DNA of 64,000 nucleotides from CAYLLT01 sp964384465 (GCA_964384465.1 CAYLLT010000016.1:6606-70605); one strand, 5' to 3'; shown: positions 16,303 through 25,301, counted from the first letter of the stretch. The notes: generated by a model not told the origin, from the sequence alone. Numbers and translations: made by a program.

Positions 16303-19044
16303 ATGAAACGAACCCATGCTGGCGCGCTGACGCCGCTCGCTTTATCACTTGTTGGAGCTTCCCTGGCTATGGCCGCGACACCGCAGCGATGGCAATTCCG
16401 CGAAGATCGGCTGGAGAACGGCCTCCGCGTGCTCACGATGGAAGATCATCGCACGCCGCTGGCGAGCGTGCAGGTCTGGTATCACGTCGGCAGCAAAGAT
16501 GAAGACCCGGAGCGCCAGGGCTTCGCCCACATGTTCGAGCACATGATGTTCCGCGGCACCGACCGCATCGGCCCGCAGGACCACTTCAAATACCTCCAGC
16601 GGTACGGCGCCCGCGTGAACGGCTACACCAGCTTCGACATGACCGTCTACTGGGAGACGCTGCCTGCCGCGCAGCTCGACCGTGCCCTGTGGCTGGAGGC
16701 CGAGCGGCTCGGGCATCTGAAGATCAACGAAGATTATTTCGCCGCCGAGCGCGAGGTGGTGAAGGAAGAGCGGCGGATGCGATATCTCAACAAGCCGTAC
16801 GGCAAGCTCTATGAGACGCTGTTCGCCAGTGCGTACAAGGTGCACCCGTACCGCTGGACGCCGATCGGCAACATGCCGCACCTGGATGCCGCGACGGCGG
16901 AGGAGCTTCGGGCGTTCTTCGAGAAATACTATGTGCCCAACAATGCCACCGTCGTCGTGGTGGGCGACGTGCGGCACGAGCACGTGGTGGAGCGCGTGCG
17001 GGAGTATTTCGGCCCGATCCCGCGAAAACCAGACCCCCCGCGTGTCAAGCTCGCCGAGCCGCCGTTCAGCGCTCCCGTGCGCGTCGAGATGACCGACATC
17101 GCGCCGTCGCCGATGGTGGTGCACGCATATCACTCGCCGGCCGGCACCGATCCCGACTCGATCGCCCTGGACATCCTTAGCCGCATCCTCTCTTCCGGAC
17201 AGAGCAGCCGCCTGTATCGGCACATGGTGCAGGGCAAAGAGCTGGCGGTGAATATCTCCGGCTCCGATTACACGCTCGAACAGAACGGGTTGTTCGTCCT
17301 GTCGGCCACGCTCAAGCCGGGCGTGAGCGTCGAAGCTGGCGAGAAGGCGCTGCACGAGGAGGTTGAAGCGCTGCTCGCCAAGGGGATCGAGCCCGCCGAA
17401 CTCGCGAAGGCCCGCAATCAGGCCATCGCCGAATATGTGCGTACCGGCGAAACCGTTCAGGGCCGCGCCGATCAGCTCGGCTATGCGGCCGTCATTCTCG
17501 GCGACGCCGATCGTGTGAATACCGACCTCGATCGCAAGCGAAGCATCACCGCTCAGGAGATTTTGGCAGTCGCGCGCCGCGTGTTCGGCGGGAACAACCG
17601 CATCGAGCTGGTGATCCGGCCAAGCGAGCAGCCCACATCAGCCGAAGCCACGCAGGACAAATCCGAAAAAGCCAGCGAGAAAATCGCCGATCTGCCATCG
17701 CCGAAAGAGATGCCGAGTGGCCGGCCGCCGCAGCCCGTCGATCTGCCGCGTCCCGAAGTGCGCAAGCTGGACAACGGTCTCCAGGTGGCCGTATTCCGCG
17801 ATACATCCGTACCCGCGGTGAGCATATCGCTGAACTCACTGATCGGCTCCAAGAACGATCCGCCGCAACAGCCCGGCCTCGCCTACGTGACGGTCAACAC
17901 CATGCGCCGCGGCACCCGCCGGCACACCGGCGACGAACTCGCCGAGCTGATCGACCGGCACGGCATGTCGTACGCGGAGAGCGTCGATTTCAACGACACC
18001 GGTCTGCGGCTGTGGACGTTGAGCGAGCACGTCGAGTTGGCGACGCAGACGCTGGCCGAGATCGCCCGCGAGCCGGCCTTCCCCGAAAAAGAAGTATCCG
18101 GCTTCGCCTCCCGCGCGGCCGCACGCGAGGCCATCAACGAAAAAGATCCCGCCACGCTCGCCTCACGCGCCTTCGCGCGGGCACTCTTCGGCGACCACTA
18201 TCTGGCCCGCCCGGCCAATGGCACTTCCAAGTCACTGGCCACGATAACGCGGTCGGCGGCGGCCGAGTTTCATCAGAGGTACTTTTCTCCAAAGGCCGCG
18301 ACGCTGATTTTCGCCGGCGACATCCAGCCGGAGCGCGCGTTCGCCCTCGCCGAAAAATACTTTGCCGACTGGATAGGCTCGTTGCAGGCCGACGCCTCGC
18401 CGCCGCCACCCGCGCCGAGCGAAAACCGTATCCTGCTCCTGGATCGCCCGGGCGCGGTGCAGAGCGAAATCCGCATCGGCCAGGTCGTGCCCGTCTCGCG
18501 GCGCGATGCCGACTACGCCGGCGTCCGCCTGCTCAGCCAGATTTTCGGCGAATCCTTCAGCGGCCGGCTCAACCGCTCGCTGCGAATCGAGAAGGGCCTC
18601 ACCTACGGCGCCAGCGGCTACTTCGACGTGAAAGCCGAAGCCGCAGCCTTCAAGATGGGCACATTCACGCGGACGGATAAAACCGCCGAAGCCGTCCGCG
18701 CCGCGCTCGACGAGGTGCGGCGGCTCCGCGAAGGCAACATCACGCCGGCCGAGCTGGAAGACGCCCGCGACACGCTGATCGGCCAGTTCCAGATGGCCCT
18801 CGAAACGCCCGCCCAGATCGCCGCCCGCTGGTGGGACCTCATCGTTTGGGGCCTCCCGCAAACCTGGTATGCCACCTACCTCCGCGACATCGCCAACACC
18901 CGCGACCCCGCCGTCCTAAACGCGATCGCAAAAAACCGTCTCGACCCCGCGCACCTGACCACTGTAGTCGTCGGCGACGCTCCAAAACTCGAAATTCCAC
19001 TGCGCGACATCGCCCCCGTCCAATCCGCCCCAGCGGACTACTAG
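16303..19044 (+). CDS. M16 family zinc metalloprotease (two-domain)
   Basis: 913 residues with a signal peptide (LTPLALSLVGASLAMAATPQ region). The first M16 domain has the inverted zinc motif in FAHMFEHMMFRGT (HxxEH near residue 76) with the downstream glutamate in AEREVVKEERRMR. The second, inactive-type domain starts near residue 480 (PEVRKLDNGLQVAVFRDTSV) and has the RxxY-like SLRIEKGLTYGASGYF. This is the full PqqL/insulinase-like arrangement of two M16 pairs, probably a periplasmic peptidase that degrades small peptides. A possible -10 (TAGAAT, 16285-16290) lies 12 bases before the start, implying a very short leader. Confidence 0.92.
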   Translation: MKRTHAGALTPLALSLVGASLAMAATPQRWQFREDRLENGLRVLTMEDHRTPLASVQVWYHVGSKDEDPERQGFAHMFEHMMFRGTDRIGPQDHFKYLQRYGARVNGYTSFDMTVYWETLPAAQLDRALWLEAERLGHLKINEDYFAAEREVVKEERRMRYLNKPYGKLYETLFASAYKVHPYRWTPIGNMPHLDAATAEELRAFFEKYYVPNNATVVVVGDVRHEHVVERVREYFGPIPRKPDPPRVKLAEPPFSAPVRVEMTDIAPSPMVVHAYHSPAGTDPDSIALDILSRILSSGQSSRLYRHMVQGKELAVNISGSDYTLEQNGLFVLSATLKPGVSVEAGEKALHEEVEALLAKGIEPAELAKARNQAIAEYVRTGETVQGRADQLGYAAVILGDADRVNTDLDRKRSITAQEILAVARRVFGGNNRIELVIRPSEQPTSAEATQDKSEKASEKIADLPSPKEMPSGRPPQPVDLPRPEVRKLDNGLQVAVFRDTSVPAVSISLNSLIGSKNDPPQQPGLAYVTVNTMRRGTRRHTGDELAELIDRHGMSYAESVDFNDTGLRLWTLSEHVELATQTLAEIAREPAFPEKEVSGFASRAAAREAINEKDPATLASRAFARALFGDHYLARPANGTSKSLATITRSAAAEFHQRYFSPKAATLIFAGDIQPERAFALAEKYFADWIGSLQADASPPPPAPSENRILLLDRPGAVQSEIRIGQVVPVSRRDADYAGVRLLSQIFGESFSGRLNRSLRIEKGLTYGASGYFDVKAEAAAFKMGTFTRTDKTAEAVRAALDEVRRLREGNITPAELEDARDTLIGQFQMALETPAQIAARWWDLIVWGLPQTWYATYLRDIANTRDPAVLNAIAKNRLDPAHLTTVVVGDAPKLEIPLRDIAPVQSAPADY

Positions 19045-19138
19045 TCAGAGCCCGAAGCGCAAGCGAGGTCTGAACGGGTAGTCGCGAGGTATCGCCTGAG
19101 CCACGGACCTGAATCGCCGGATCGGGTACAATGCGGTA

Positions 19139-19507
19139 ATGGTTTCGCCGGCGATGCAGTTGAACATCCCCGAACGGTTCTATGAGCAGATCGTCCGCGA
19201 AGCCTCCGCTCTCCCGGAGGTCCAGCGCGTCATCCTGTTCGGCTCGCGGGCGCGCGGGGACCACATGAAATACTCGGACATCGATCTGGCGATCGACGCA
19301 CCCCAACTGAACGATCGCGAATGGTCTGAACTGCATGAGCAACTCACCGATGAGGCCGATACGCTGCTGGAAGTCGAAGCCGTTCGGCTCGAAAATACAC
19401 AGGGACGATTCCTCGAACGTATCCTACGCGATGGCAAGGTGATCTATGACCGACGAACGAGCACAGGATATCCTGGAGACGCTCGGCCGAGCGCTCGCAC
19501 GCCTTAA
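19139..19507 (+). CDS. MNT-type nucleotidyltransferase antitoxin
   Basis: 122 residues with the minimal nucleotidyltransferase signature VILFGSRARGDHMKYSDIDL, complete for GSxxxG and DxD. In HEPN-MNT (type VII) toxin-antitoxin systems this enzyme AMPylates and silences the HEPN RNase encoded next to it, and that partner follows here. The C-terminal 20 residues (RRTSTGYPGDARPSARTP) overlap the HEPN reading frame by 62 bases, which is unusually long. A TACAAT at 19127-19132 is only six bases from ATG 19139, so the message may be leaderless; ATG 19154 is the alternative. Confidence 0.85.
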   Translation: MVSPAMQLNIPERFYEQIVREASALPEVQRVILFGSRARGDHMKYSDIDLAIDAPQLNDREWSELHEQLTDEADTLLEVEAVRLENTQGRFLERILRDGKVIYDRRTSTGYPGDARPSARTP

Positions 19508-19856
19508 GGAGGCACTGGACACGCCGGTCGATAGTTCGATCATTCTCGACGCTACCATTCAGCGTTTCGAGTTTACCGTGGAGTTGTACTGGAAAACGCT
19601 GAAAGCGTTGTTGTCGCTGGAAAAGTTTGAAGTCAACAGCCCCAAAGCCGCGCTGCGCAAGGCGTATGCCCAAGGCTGGCTGGACGACGAGCAGCTCTGG
19701 CTCAAGATGGCGGACGACCGGAATCTCAGTTCGCACGTGTACAACGAATCGACCGCGCGGGAAATCTATGATCGTATCCAGAAATACTATCCGGTCATGA
19801 TGCGGACCTATGCGAAACTTCCCAGGCAAACTGGCAGAGAAGGAAAACTCGCATGA
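19446..19856 (+). CDS. HEPN-domain toxin (nucleotidyltransferase substrate-binding, HI0074-like)
   Basis: 136 residues, all helical: ILDATIQRFEFTVELYWKTL carries the family FE-x-x-x-E-x-x-W-K segment, and DDRNLSSHVYNESTAREIYD carries the RxxxxH motif (RNLSSH) of HEPN ribonucleases plus the YNE commonly modified by the MNT partner. The catalytic motif looks intact. It is encoded directly after, and overlapping, the MNT gene. Its stop overlaps the ATG of the deaminase gene (ATGA), so toxin, antitoxin and deaminase could be translated from one message. Confidence 0.87.
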   Translation: MTDERAQDILETLGRALARLKEALDTPVDSSIILDATIQRFEFTVELYWKTLKALLSLEKFEVNSPKAALRKAYAQGWLDDEQLWLKMADDRNLSSHVYNESTAREIYDRIQKYYPVMMRTYAKLPRQTGREGKLA

Positions 19857-21082
19857 CACAGGTCGTGAGAATTACGAACGCGCGGCTGCGCGGCCAGCAG
19901 GGTCTGCACGATATTCAGATCGACGGGAACGGGAAGATCGCCGCGATCAAGGCGGCAACGCAGCCTACCTCTAAGCCTGCGCCCGACGTGATCGACGCCC
20001 GCAGCGGACTCGTGCTGCCCAGTTTCATCGACGTTCACCTGCACCTGGACTTGGCCTACTCGCTCGATTTGGTGCCGGAGAACAAAAGCGGCACGCTGGT
20101 CGAGGCCATCGGCCTGTGGTCGGAGGCCAAACGCACGCTGACCGTCGAGAATGTCCGCGAGCGGGCGCTGCGGGCCATCGCCGACGAGGTCTCGTTCGGC
20201 ACCGGCGCGATCCGCAATCACGTGGACGTCGGCTCGACGGCCGGGCTGCGGCTGTGCGAGGGCGTGCTGGCCGCCCGCGAAAAGACGCGCGACGCAATCG
20301 ACATCGAACTGGTCGTCTTCCCGCAGGACGGTATCGTGCGCGATCCGGGCGCACTCGATCGCATGCGCGAGGCCCTGCGGATGGGGTGCGACGTGGTCGG
20401 CGGCATCGCCCATCACGAGCGGACGCCGACCGATAGTCAGCGGCACATCGAGTTGATCTTCGATCTGGCCGAGGAGTTCGACCGCAACATCGACTGCCAC
20501 ATCGACGAGACGGATTCGCCAGCGTCGCGCTGCGTCGAGTATCTCGCGGCCGAGACGATCAAACGCGGCTGGCAGGGCCGCGTCACCGCATCGCACGTCT
20601 GCGCGCTGGCCGGCTACGATGAGCCGCACGCCGCCAAGGTCATCGCCCTGCTGGCCGAGGCGCAGGTGCACGTGGTCACCAACCCGCAGGTGAACCTCCA
20701 TCTTCAAGGCCGCTTCGACCGCTACCCCAAGCGCCGCGGACTCACCCGCGTGCGCGAGCTGATGGCCGCCGGCGTAAACGTCGCAGCCGGCCAGGACTGC
20801 ATCAAGGACCCGTTCTACCCGCTGGGTACCGGCCAGATGCTCGACGTCGCCCACACGCTGGTCCACGCCGATCACCTCTCGCTGCCGCACCAGATGGAGG
20901 CCTGCATCGACGCGATCACCATCAACGCCGCCAAAGCCATGCGCCGGGCCGATTACGGCATCGCCTCCGGCTGCCGCGCCGACTTGGTCATCCTGCCGGT
21001 CGAAAACGTTTACGAAGCCATCCGCCTCCGCCCGCGACCACTCGCCGTTCTGCGTGGCGGCATGCAGGTAAATCCCTCTTGA
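19853..21082 (+). CDS. CodA-like amidohydrolase (cytosine/isocytosine-type deaminase)
   Basis: 409 residues. Amidohydrolase metal ligands are visible: PSFIDVHLHLD (HxH near residue 61), DCHIDETDSP, TASHVCAL and AGQDCIKDPFYPLG. NPQVNLHLQGRFDRYPKRRG is nearly the sequence I recall for E. coli cytosine deaminase, so the enzyme belongs to the CodA branch that deaminates cytosine or related rings to release ammonia. In CodA the segment is GHDDVFDP; here the second Asp, which contacts the ring, is Cys, so the preferred base may differ (isocytosine, ammelide or creatinine-like). The start overlaps the HEPN stop, and the glycosyltransferase gene follows three bases after the stop. Confidence 0.85.
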   Translation: MTQVVRITNARLRGQQGLHDIQIDGNGKIAAIKAATQPTSKPAPDVIDARSGLVLPSFIDVHLHLDLAYSLDLVPENKSGTLVEAIGLWSEAKRTLTVENVRERALRAIADEVSFGTGAIRNHVDVGSTAGLRLCEGVLAAREKTRDAIDIELVVFPQDGIVRDPGALDRMREALRMGCDVVGGIAHHERTPTDSQRHIELIFDLAEEFDRNIDCHIDETDSPASRCVEYLAAETIKRGWQGRVTASHVCALAGYDEPHAAKVIALLAEAQVHVVTNPQVNLHLQGRFDRYPKRRGLTRVRELMAAGVNVAAGQDCIKDPFYPLGTGQMLDVAHTLVHADHLSLPHQMEACIDAITINAAKAMRRADYGIASGCRADLVILPVENVYEAIRLRPRPLAVLRGGMQVNPS

Positions 21083-21085
21083 AGG

Positions 21086-22936
21086 ATGCGAATGCGCACC
21101 CGTCGAGATAGCCTTGTCCTCGGCATCGTCACCCTGGTGGTCCTCTGTCTGGCGGTGCAGACCTATCTTCACTACTTGAGCATCGAACGTTTCCGCTGGG
21201 CGGACCCCTGCCAGGATCGCAACACGCACTATCTGCTGGCCCTGAAGCTCGGCCGCGCGCTGCGACATTTGAATCCGCTGGAGTTCCTGCGGGAATTGGA
21301 ACGGCAGCGGACGTGGCCGCCGTTGCATGGGGTGCTGGCAAGTCTGCCGCTCGCGGTCGGCGGTCTGCACCGGCAACTCGGCGTTCTGCCCAACCTGGCC
21401 GCGTGGTGCGGGACGGTCGTGCTCGCATTCCTGACCGCCCGGCGGGCGGCGCCGAGCCGGGGCTATCTCGCCGGACTCCTCGCCGCCTTGTACGTCATCT
21501 ATAGCCCGGCCCATCGCGTCTATGCCACCGACTACATGCTGGAAAGTTTGGGCGCATTCCTCACGCTGCTGGTGCTCCATACGTACATGTCAGCGCTCGA
21601 ACACCCGACCGTGCTGAGCTGGCGCCGCGCGGCGCTGGTCCTGACGCTGCTCTTTTTCATGAAGTACAACTACTGGCTGCTGAGCGCGCTGGCGCTGGCG
21701 GCCGCCGATTTTCTGCCGAACGCGCGGGAGTATAGCCGCCGGCTGCTCCAGAGCATCCGAATACAGGGGCGCGATTGGACATCCCGTCTGATCCGAAACC
21801 CGGTTGGGTATGCGGTCCTGCTCGCCTCGATCTTTCCCGTTTACGTGCTGGTCACCGGTGGAGGTACTTACCACCTAATGGGTATCCGAATCGACGCGTC
21901 CGTTTCGGCCGATCTGTTCTATCCCGCGTATCTCGTCTGTTTCGCGGCCGCGGTCATCTGGTGGATCCGGCGCGGACGAGCGCTCTGCCGCGCGGCCGGT
22001 CCAAAGATCGATCAGTTCGCCGTCTGCCATTTCTGGCCGATAGCCATCTGGATGGCCATCCCCCGGCGGCTCGGATACTTCCTCTACTTCGTCAGCCCGC
22101 TCAATGGCGGCAAGCCGATCGCCAACGTCGCCACCGGCCCGCAATCCTATTGGTCCTTCCTCCGCGATGACTACCACTGGTCGCCCTGGGCGATGTGGAT
22201 CATGCTGGCCCTGGTCGGTATTGCCGTCCTCTTCTGGCGAAAGTCGCGGCCGATCGCAGCCGCGCCGGTCACGTTTCTGTTCGTCCAGACGGCGTTCACG
22301 TTGCTGCATCCGTATCATCAAAGCCGCTTCCTCTGTTCGTGGATCGCGCTGGCGTGGGTTTCCGCGGGTGTGGGGTTCGCCTGGTTGCTGGACAATCTTC
22401 CGCGGGGCGCCGGGCGGGCGGGCACGTGGATTGGCGGATCAGCGCTCGCCGCTCTGGCATTCGCGCAGTATCCGGCGGTATTCATGCAGGGCCACTCGCC
22501 CGAACCCGGCCACTTCGACTTGCGCACGAGCACGCTGGATGTTACTGACGAATACCTCCCGTGGGTGGCGAAGGCCAAGTCGCCGGCATTCTTCGCGACG
22601 ATTCCCATGAAGAACATGTTCGAATGGACCTGGATTCAGGCCTTCCCTGACCGCCTCGCTCCCGAAATGTTCATCCGCAAGTTCGGGGTTTCGGCCGAGG
22701 CGAATCGAGATCGGTTTGACGCCTGGATCGGATCGACAGCCGCCGACCGCCTGATATTCGTGGATTTCACCCGCGAATCCACCTTCTATCGGGAGGGTTA
22801 CAATCACTATCAGCAGTATCGGGAACTCATCCACACGCAATCCCGCTTCCGGCAAGTCCACCAGAGGCAATTCCCAGAATTCGGATGCACGCTGTCCGTC
22901 TGGTCGCGCGTAGAATATTCTGAAACTTCGCAATGA
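21086..22936 (+). CDS. Membrane glycosyltransferase-like protein (GT-C/GT39 type)
   Basis: 616 residues with about 11-12 hydrophobic segments and an acidic residue-containing first loop (ERFRWADPCQDRNTHYLLAL), as in GT-C enzymes that use polyprenyl-phosphate sugars outside the membrane. The C-terminal ~120 residues are soluble (from DLRTSTLDVTDEYLPWVAKA). A second protein of similar type lies at 36.1 kb. It is probably involved in modifying surface glycans or proteins. It is three bases after the deaminase gene and overlaps the next gene by ATGA, so it is in the same transcription unit as the HEPN-MNT pair. Confidence 0.75.
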   Translation: MRMRTRRDSLVLGIVTLVVLCLAVQTYLHYLSIERFRWADPCQDRNTHYLLALKLGRALRHLNPLEFLRELERQRTWPPLHGVLASLPLAVGGLHRQLGVLPNLAAWCGTVVLAFLTARRAAPSRGYLAGLLAALYVIYSPAHRVYATDYMLESLGAFLTLLVLHTYMSALEHPTVLSWRRAALVLTLLFFMKYNYWLLSALALAAADFLPNAREYSRRLLQSIRIQGRDWTSRLIRNPVGYAVLLASIFPVYVLVTGGGTYHLMGIRIDASVSADLFYPAYLVCFAAAVIWWIRRGRALCRAAGPKIDQFAVCHFWPIAIWMAIPRRLGYFLYFVSPLNGGKPIANVATGPQSYWSFLRDDYHWSPWAMWIMLALVGIAVLFWRKSRPIAAAPVTFLFVQTAFTLLHPYHQSRFLCSWIALAWVSAGVGFAWLLDNLPRGAGRAGTWIGGSALAALAFAQYPAVFMQGHSPEPGHFDLRTSTLDVTDEYLPWVAKAKSPAFFATIPMKNMFEWTWIQAFPDRLAPEMFIRKFGVSAEANRDRFDAWIGSTAADRLIFVDFTRESTFYREGYNHYQQYRELIHTQSRFRQVHQRQFPEFGCTLSVWSRVEYSETSQ

Positions 22937-23517
22937 CAAGTTCGCTTAAATCCAAACCCCGCACGCCTCGAACCTGGCGATCTCGGATGCTGATACTGCC
23001 AGCCATTTTGGCTGTAGCCGGGATCATGGTTGTGGTTATCGTTTGTCTTCCCATCGTCATTCCACTGGTGGCTCGGGACCGATGGCGACGTCGCAAACGA
23101 ATTCAGAAGTATCTCCAATCGAAGCAGGGTACTCTTGTGCTCGTCTGGCACTCGCGGCGAGGATGGCATGACTTCTGCCTGAACAATCTGCTACCCGTTG
23201 TGCCCGAAAACATAACCGTTACCAAAAACACGCACCGCAGTCTCGATGATTTGGACATACAAGACTGGTACGAGCTTGAACGTCTGATCGGATGGTATCA
23301 GGTAGTGGATCGAGCCGTCCAACAGCCCCCCAAGCGCCCCTACCTCCTGCACTTCAACAATGCACAAGTGAAATTCATGAGCTTGAATGCGGTACTTCAG
23401 CCATACAAGCGATTCGCGAAGCGAAGCCGGGAGGTGCAGGGGCAGGTGTCGGCAGCCATACAAACCGCGATGTACGATTTTGTTCGTGCTCCAAGCTCTT
23501 GTCGCCAAGCTCTTTAG
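22933..23517 (+). CDS. Unidentified single-pass membrane protein
   Basis: 194 residues: a basic N-terminus, one transmembrane helix (MLILPAILAVAGIMVVVIVC, residues about 20-42), then an Arg-rich stretch and a cytoplasmic-type domain containing GTLVLVWHSRRGWHDFCLNN. No recognised motif. Its ATG overlaps the glycosyltransferase stop, so it may assist that enzyme. It ends 35 bases before the RHH antitoxin gene. I cannot name a family. Confidence 0.65.
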   Translation: MTSSLKSKPRTPRTWRSRMLILPAILAVAGIMVVVIVCLPIVIPLVARDRWRRRKRIQKYLQSKQGTLVLVWHSRRGWHDFCLNNLLPVVPENITVTKNTHRSLDDLDIQDWYELERLIGWYQVVDRAVQQPPKRPYLLHFNNAQVKFMSLNAVLQPYKRFAKRSREVQGQVSAAIQTAMYDFVRAPSSCRQAL

Positions 23518-23519
23518 AT

Positions 23520-23536
23520 GCTATCATTTTGATAGC
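23520..23536. promoter_or_regulatory. Palindromic operator before the antitoxin gene
   Basis: GCTATCA TTT TGATAGC, a perfect 7-3-7 dyad 15 bases before the antitoxin start and just upstream of its GGAGG. This is the position and form of a FitA/VapB autoregulatory site. Confidence 0.65.
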
Positions 23537-23551
23537 TATGGAGGCTTTCCC

Positions 23552-23785
23552 ATGCCTGATGTCTTGATCCGCGATTTAGACGAATCCACCCTCAGCCGCC
23601 TCAAGGAGCGCGCCGCCAACTCGGGGCGATCACTTCAGAGCGAGGTTCACCAGATCCTGAAACAAGCCGCCGAGCAGATGAGCCGAGAGGAATTCATCGA
23701 ACTGACCGACAATCTCAGAAATCAGCTTGGCCATCGGCGTTTCAGCGACAGCACCCAGGATGTCGCCGAGGATCGACAGCGATGA
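23552..23785 (+). CDS. Ribbon-helix-helix antitoxin (FitA/VapB type)
   Basis: 77 residues from ATG 23552 with GGAGG seven bases upstream. The N-terminal ribbon-helix-helix is MPDVLIRDLDESTLSRLKER followed by AANSGRSLQSEVHQIL, the usual FitA layout; the acidic C-terminal part would wrap the toxin. RHH antitoxins bind a palindrome in their own promoter and repress the operon; such a palindrome is present at 23520-23536. The stop overlaps the toxin ATG (ATGA). Confidence 0.85.
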   Translation: MPDVLIRDLDESTLSRLKERAANSGRSLQSEVHQILKQAAEQMSREEFIELTDNLRNQLGHRRFSDSTQDVAEDRQR

Positions 23786-24231
23786 CCCGCTGGGTCATCG
23801 ACGCCAGCGTTCTGGTGAAATGGGTGCTGCCTGAGCCGGGTACGGAATTTGCACTGCGCCTTCGAGAGACACCGCACCAGCTTCTTGCGCCGGATCTTGT
23901 CTGGTCAGAAACAGCCAATGTTCTCTGGAAAAAGGTGCAACGCAATGAGCTGTCCGCCGAGCAGGCGGATCAGAGGTTGCGGGCACTTCTGGCTGCTCCG
24001 ATCACCGTGACGCGTTCACGCACACTCCTGCCTTTGGCCCTGGAGATCGCTGTATCTACCGCTCGAACAGTTTACGATTCTCTTTATATCAGTTTGGCCG
24101 TTCGTAAACGCTGCAAGTTGGTTACAGATGATCGCCGGCTGGTGAATGCGGTGAGGCCCACTGCGTATTCGGCGAACATTTGCCTGCTGGAAGAATGGGA
24201 ATCGGTCTCCGGTGACCAGGTAGGCGGCTAA
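23782..24231 (+). CDS. PIN-domain RNase toxin (VapC/FitB type)
   Basis: 149 residues with the four PIN acidic positions visible: WVIDASVLVKWVLPE (Asp near residue 7), APDLVWSETANVLWKKV (Glu), ARTVYDSLYISLAVR (Asp) and LVTDDRRLVNAV (Asp). VapC toxins cut tRNA or rRNA with Mg2+ at this acidic cluster. It is translated from an ATG overlapping the antitoxin stop. The module appears intact, with operator, antitoxin and toxin. Confidence 0.88.
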   Translation: MTRWVIDASVLVKWVLPEPGTEFALRLRETPHQLLAPDLVWSETANVLWKKVQRNELSAEQADQRLRALLAAPITVTRSRTLLPLALEIAVSTARTVYDSLYISLAVRKRCKLVTDDRRLVNAVRPTAYSANICLLEEWESVSGDQVGG

Positions 24232-24359
24232 AAACTCGATAAACGTAAAGAGTCGATATCGCACAATGGCGGCCGAGCAAATTGGCCCCCGCGCGCCCGG
24301 AGCGCATGAATTTTAATGTGCTCTCAAAATACGAAGAGAAGTCCAACCGTGTCCTTCCA

Positions 24360-24365
24360 TATAAT
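24360..24365 (+). promoter_or_regulatory. -10 element TATAAT next to the folP start
   Basis: A perfect TATAAT ends eight bases before ATG 24374, so transcription would begin at or next to the start codon. No clear -35 is visible. Confidence 0.45.
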
Positions 24366-24373
24366 AACCCGTC

Positions 24374-25225
24374 ATGGGTGTTAAAGGGCCGATCATGTGC
24401 CGCGGGCGCGCCGTCCTGCCGGGGGGCGGGCCGTTCGTGTTCGGCATTCTGAACGTGACGCCGGATTCGTTCAGCGATGGCGGGGCATACCCGACGCCGG
24501 ATGATGCCGTTGCCGCGGGCGTGAGGATGGCCGCCGAGGGGGCGGATGTCATCGACGTGGGCGGCGAATCGACGCGGCCGGGCAGTCAGGCCGTGCCCGC
24601 CGACGAGCAGATTCGCCGGACGCAGCGCGTGATCGCGGCTTTGGCCGAGCGGTTCGGACCGGATGGGCCGGCGATTTCCATAGATACCCGATTGGCGGCG
24701 GTCGCCGATGCGGCCCTCAAAGCCGGAGCGAGCATCATCAACGATGTCTCCGCGCTGCGCGACGATCCGGCCATGGCGGAACTGGCGGCGCAGCGAGGGG
24801 CGGGTATCATTCTCATGCACATGCAGGGAACACCGGCCGACATGCAGCACAACCCTGTTTACAAAGATGTGGTGGGCGAGATCGGCGACTTCCTGGTTGA
24901 GCGCGTCGAGTTCGCGACGCGAGCGGGTATCGCCCGCGAGCGAATCATCGTCGATCCCGGCATCGGGTTCGGAAAGACGACCGCTCACAACCTGGAGATT
25001 CTTGCCCGCCTTGCCGAACTGCGGCGCCTGGGCCTGCCGCTGATGGTCGGACCGTCGCGCAAGCGATTCATCCGGGAAATCCTCGGCGACAGCGCCGAAT
25101 CGCGGCTGCTCGGCACGCTGGCCGCGGTATCGGCATGTATTCTGGCAGGAGTGGAATGCGTCCGCGTTCACGATGTGGGTGCATCACGAGTTGTTGCCGA
25201 TATGTGCTCCGCTATTCGGCAGTAG
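24374..25225 (+). CDS. folP: Dihydropteroate synthase
   Basis: 283 residues with the two DHPS signatures: VFGILNVTPDSFSDGGAY, and ADVIDVGGESTRPGSQAV for pterin and phosphate binding; later DPGIGFGKT and VGPSRKRFI also match. DHPS joins p-aminobenzoate to 6-hydroxymethyl-dihydropterin pyrophosphate in folate synthesis and is the sulfonamide target. The length is normal. The start is ATG 24374; no ribosome binding site is seen and a TATAAT sits eight bases upstream, suggesting a leaderless message. A start at ATG 24395 is possible. Confidence 0.93.
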   Translation: MGVKGPIMCRGRAVLPGGGPFVFGILNVTPDSFSDGGAYPTPDDAVAAGVRMAAEGADVIDVGGESTRPGSQAVPADEQIRRTQRVIAALAERFGPDGPAISIDTRLAAVADAALKAGASIINDVSALRDDPAMAELAAQRGAGIILMHMQGTPADMQHNPVYKDVVGEIGDFLVERVEFATRAGIARERIIVDPGIGFGKTTAHNLEILARLAELRRLGLPLMVGPSRKRFIREILGDSAESRLLGTLAAVSACILAGVECVRVHDVGASRVVADMCSAIRQ

Positions 25226-25274
25226 GAAGATTGAAACAGCAGGTGAACCAGTACACGCCAGATAAAAACAATAA

Positions 25275-25301
25275 GGAAACCAGGAACCCAGGAAGGAAAC
25301 C
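25275..25301. repeat. Short tandem repeat (GGAAACC/AGGAACCC units)
   Basis: About three imperfect units of AAGGAAACC / AGGAACCC / AGGAAGGAAACC between folP and the heparinase gene. Confidence 0.5.
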
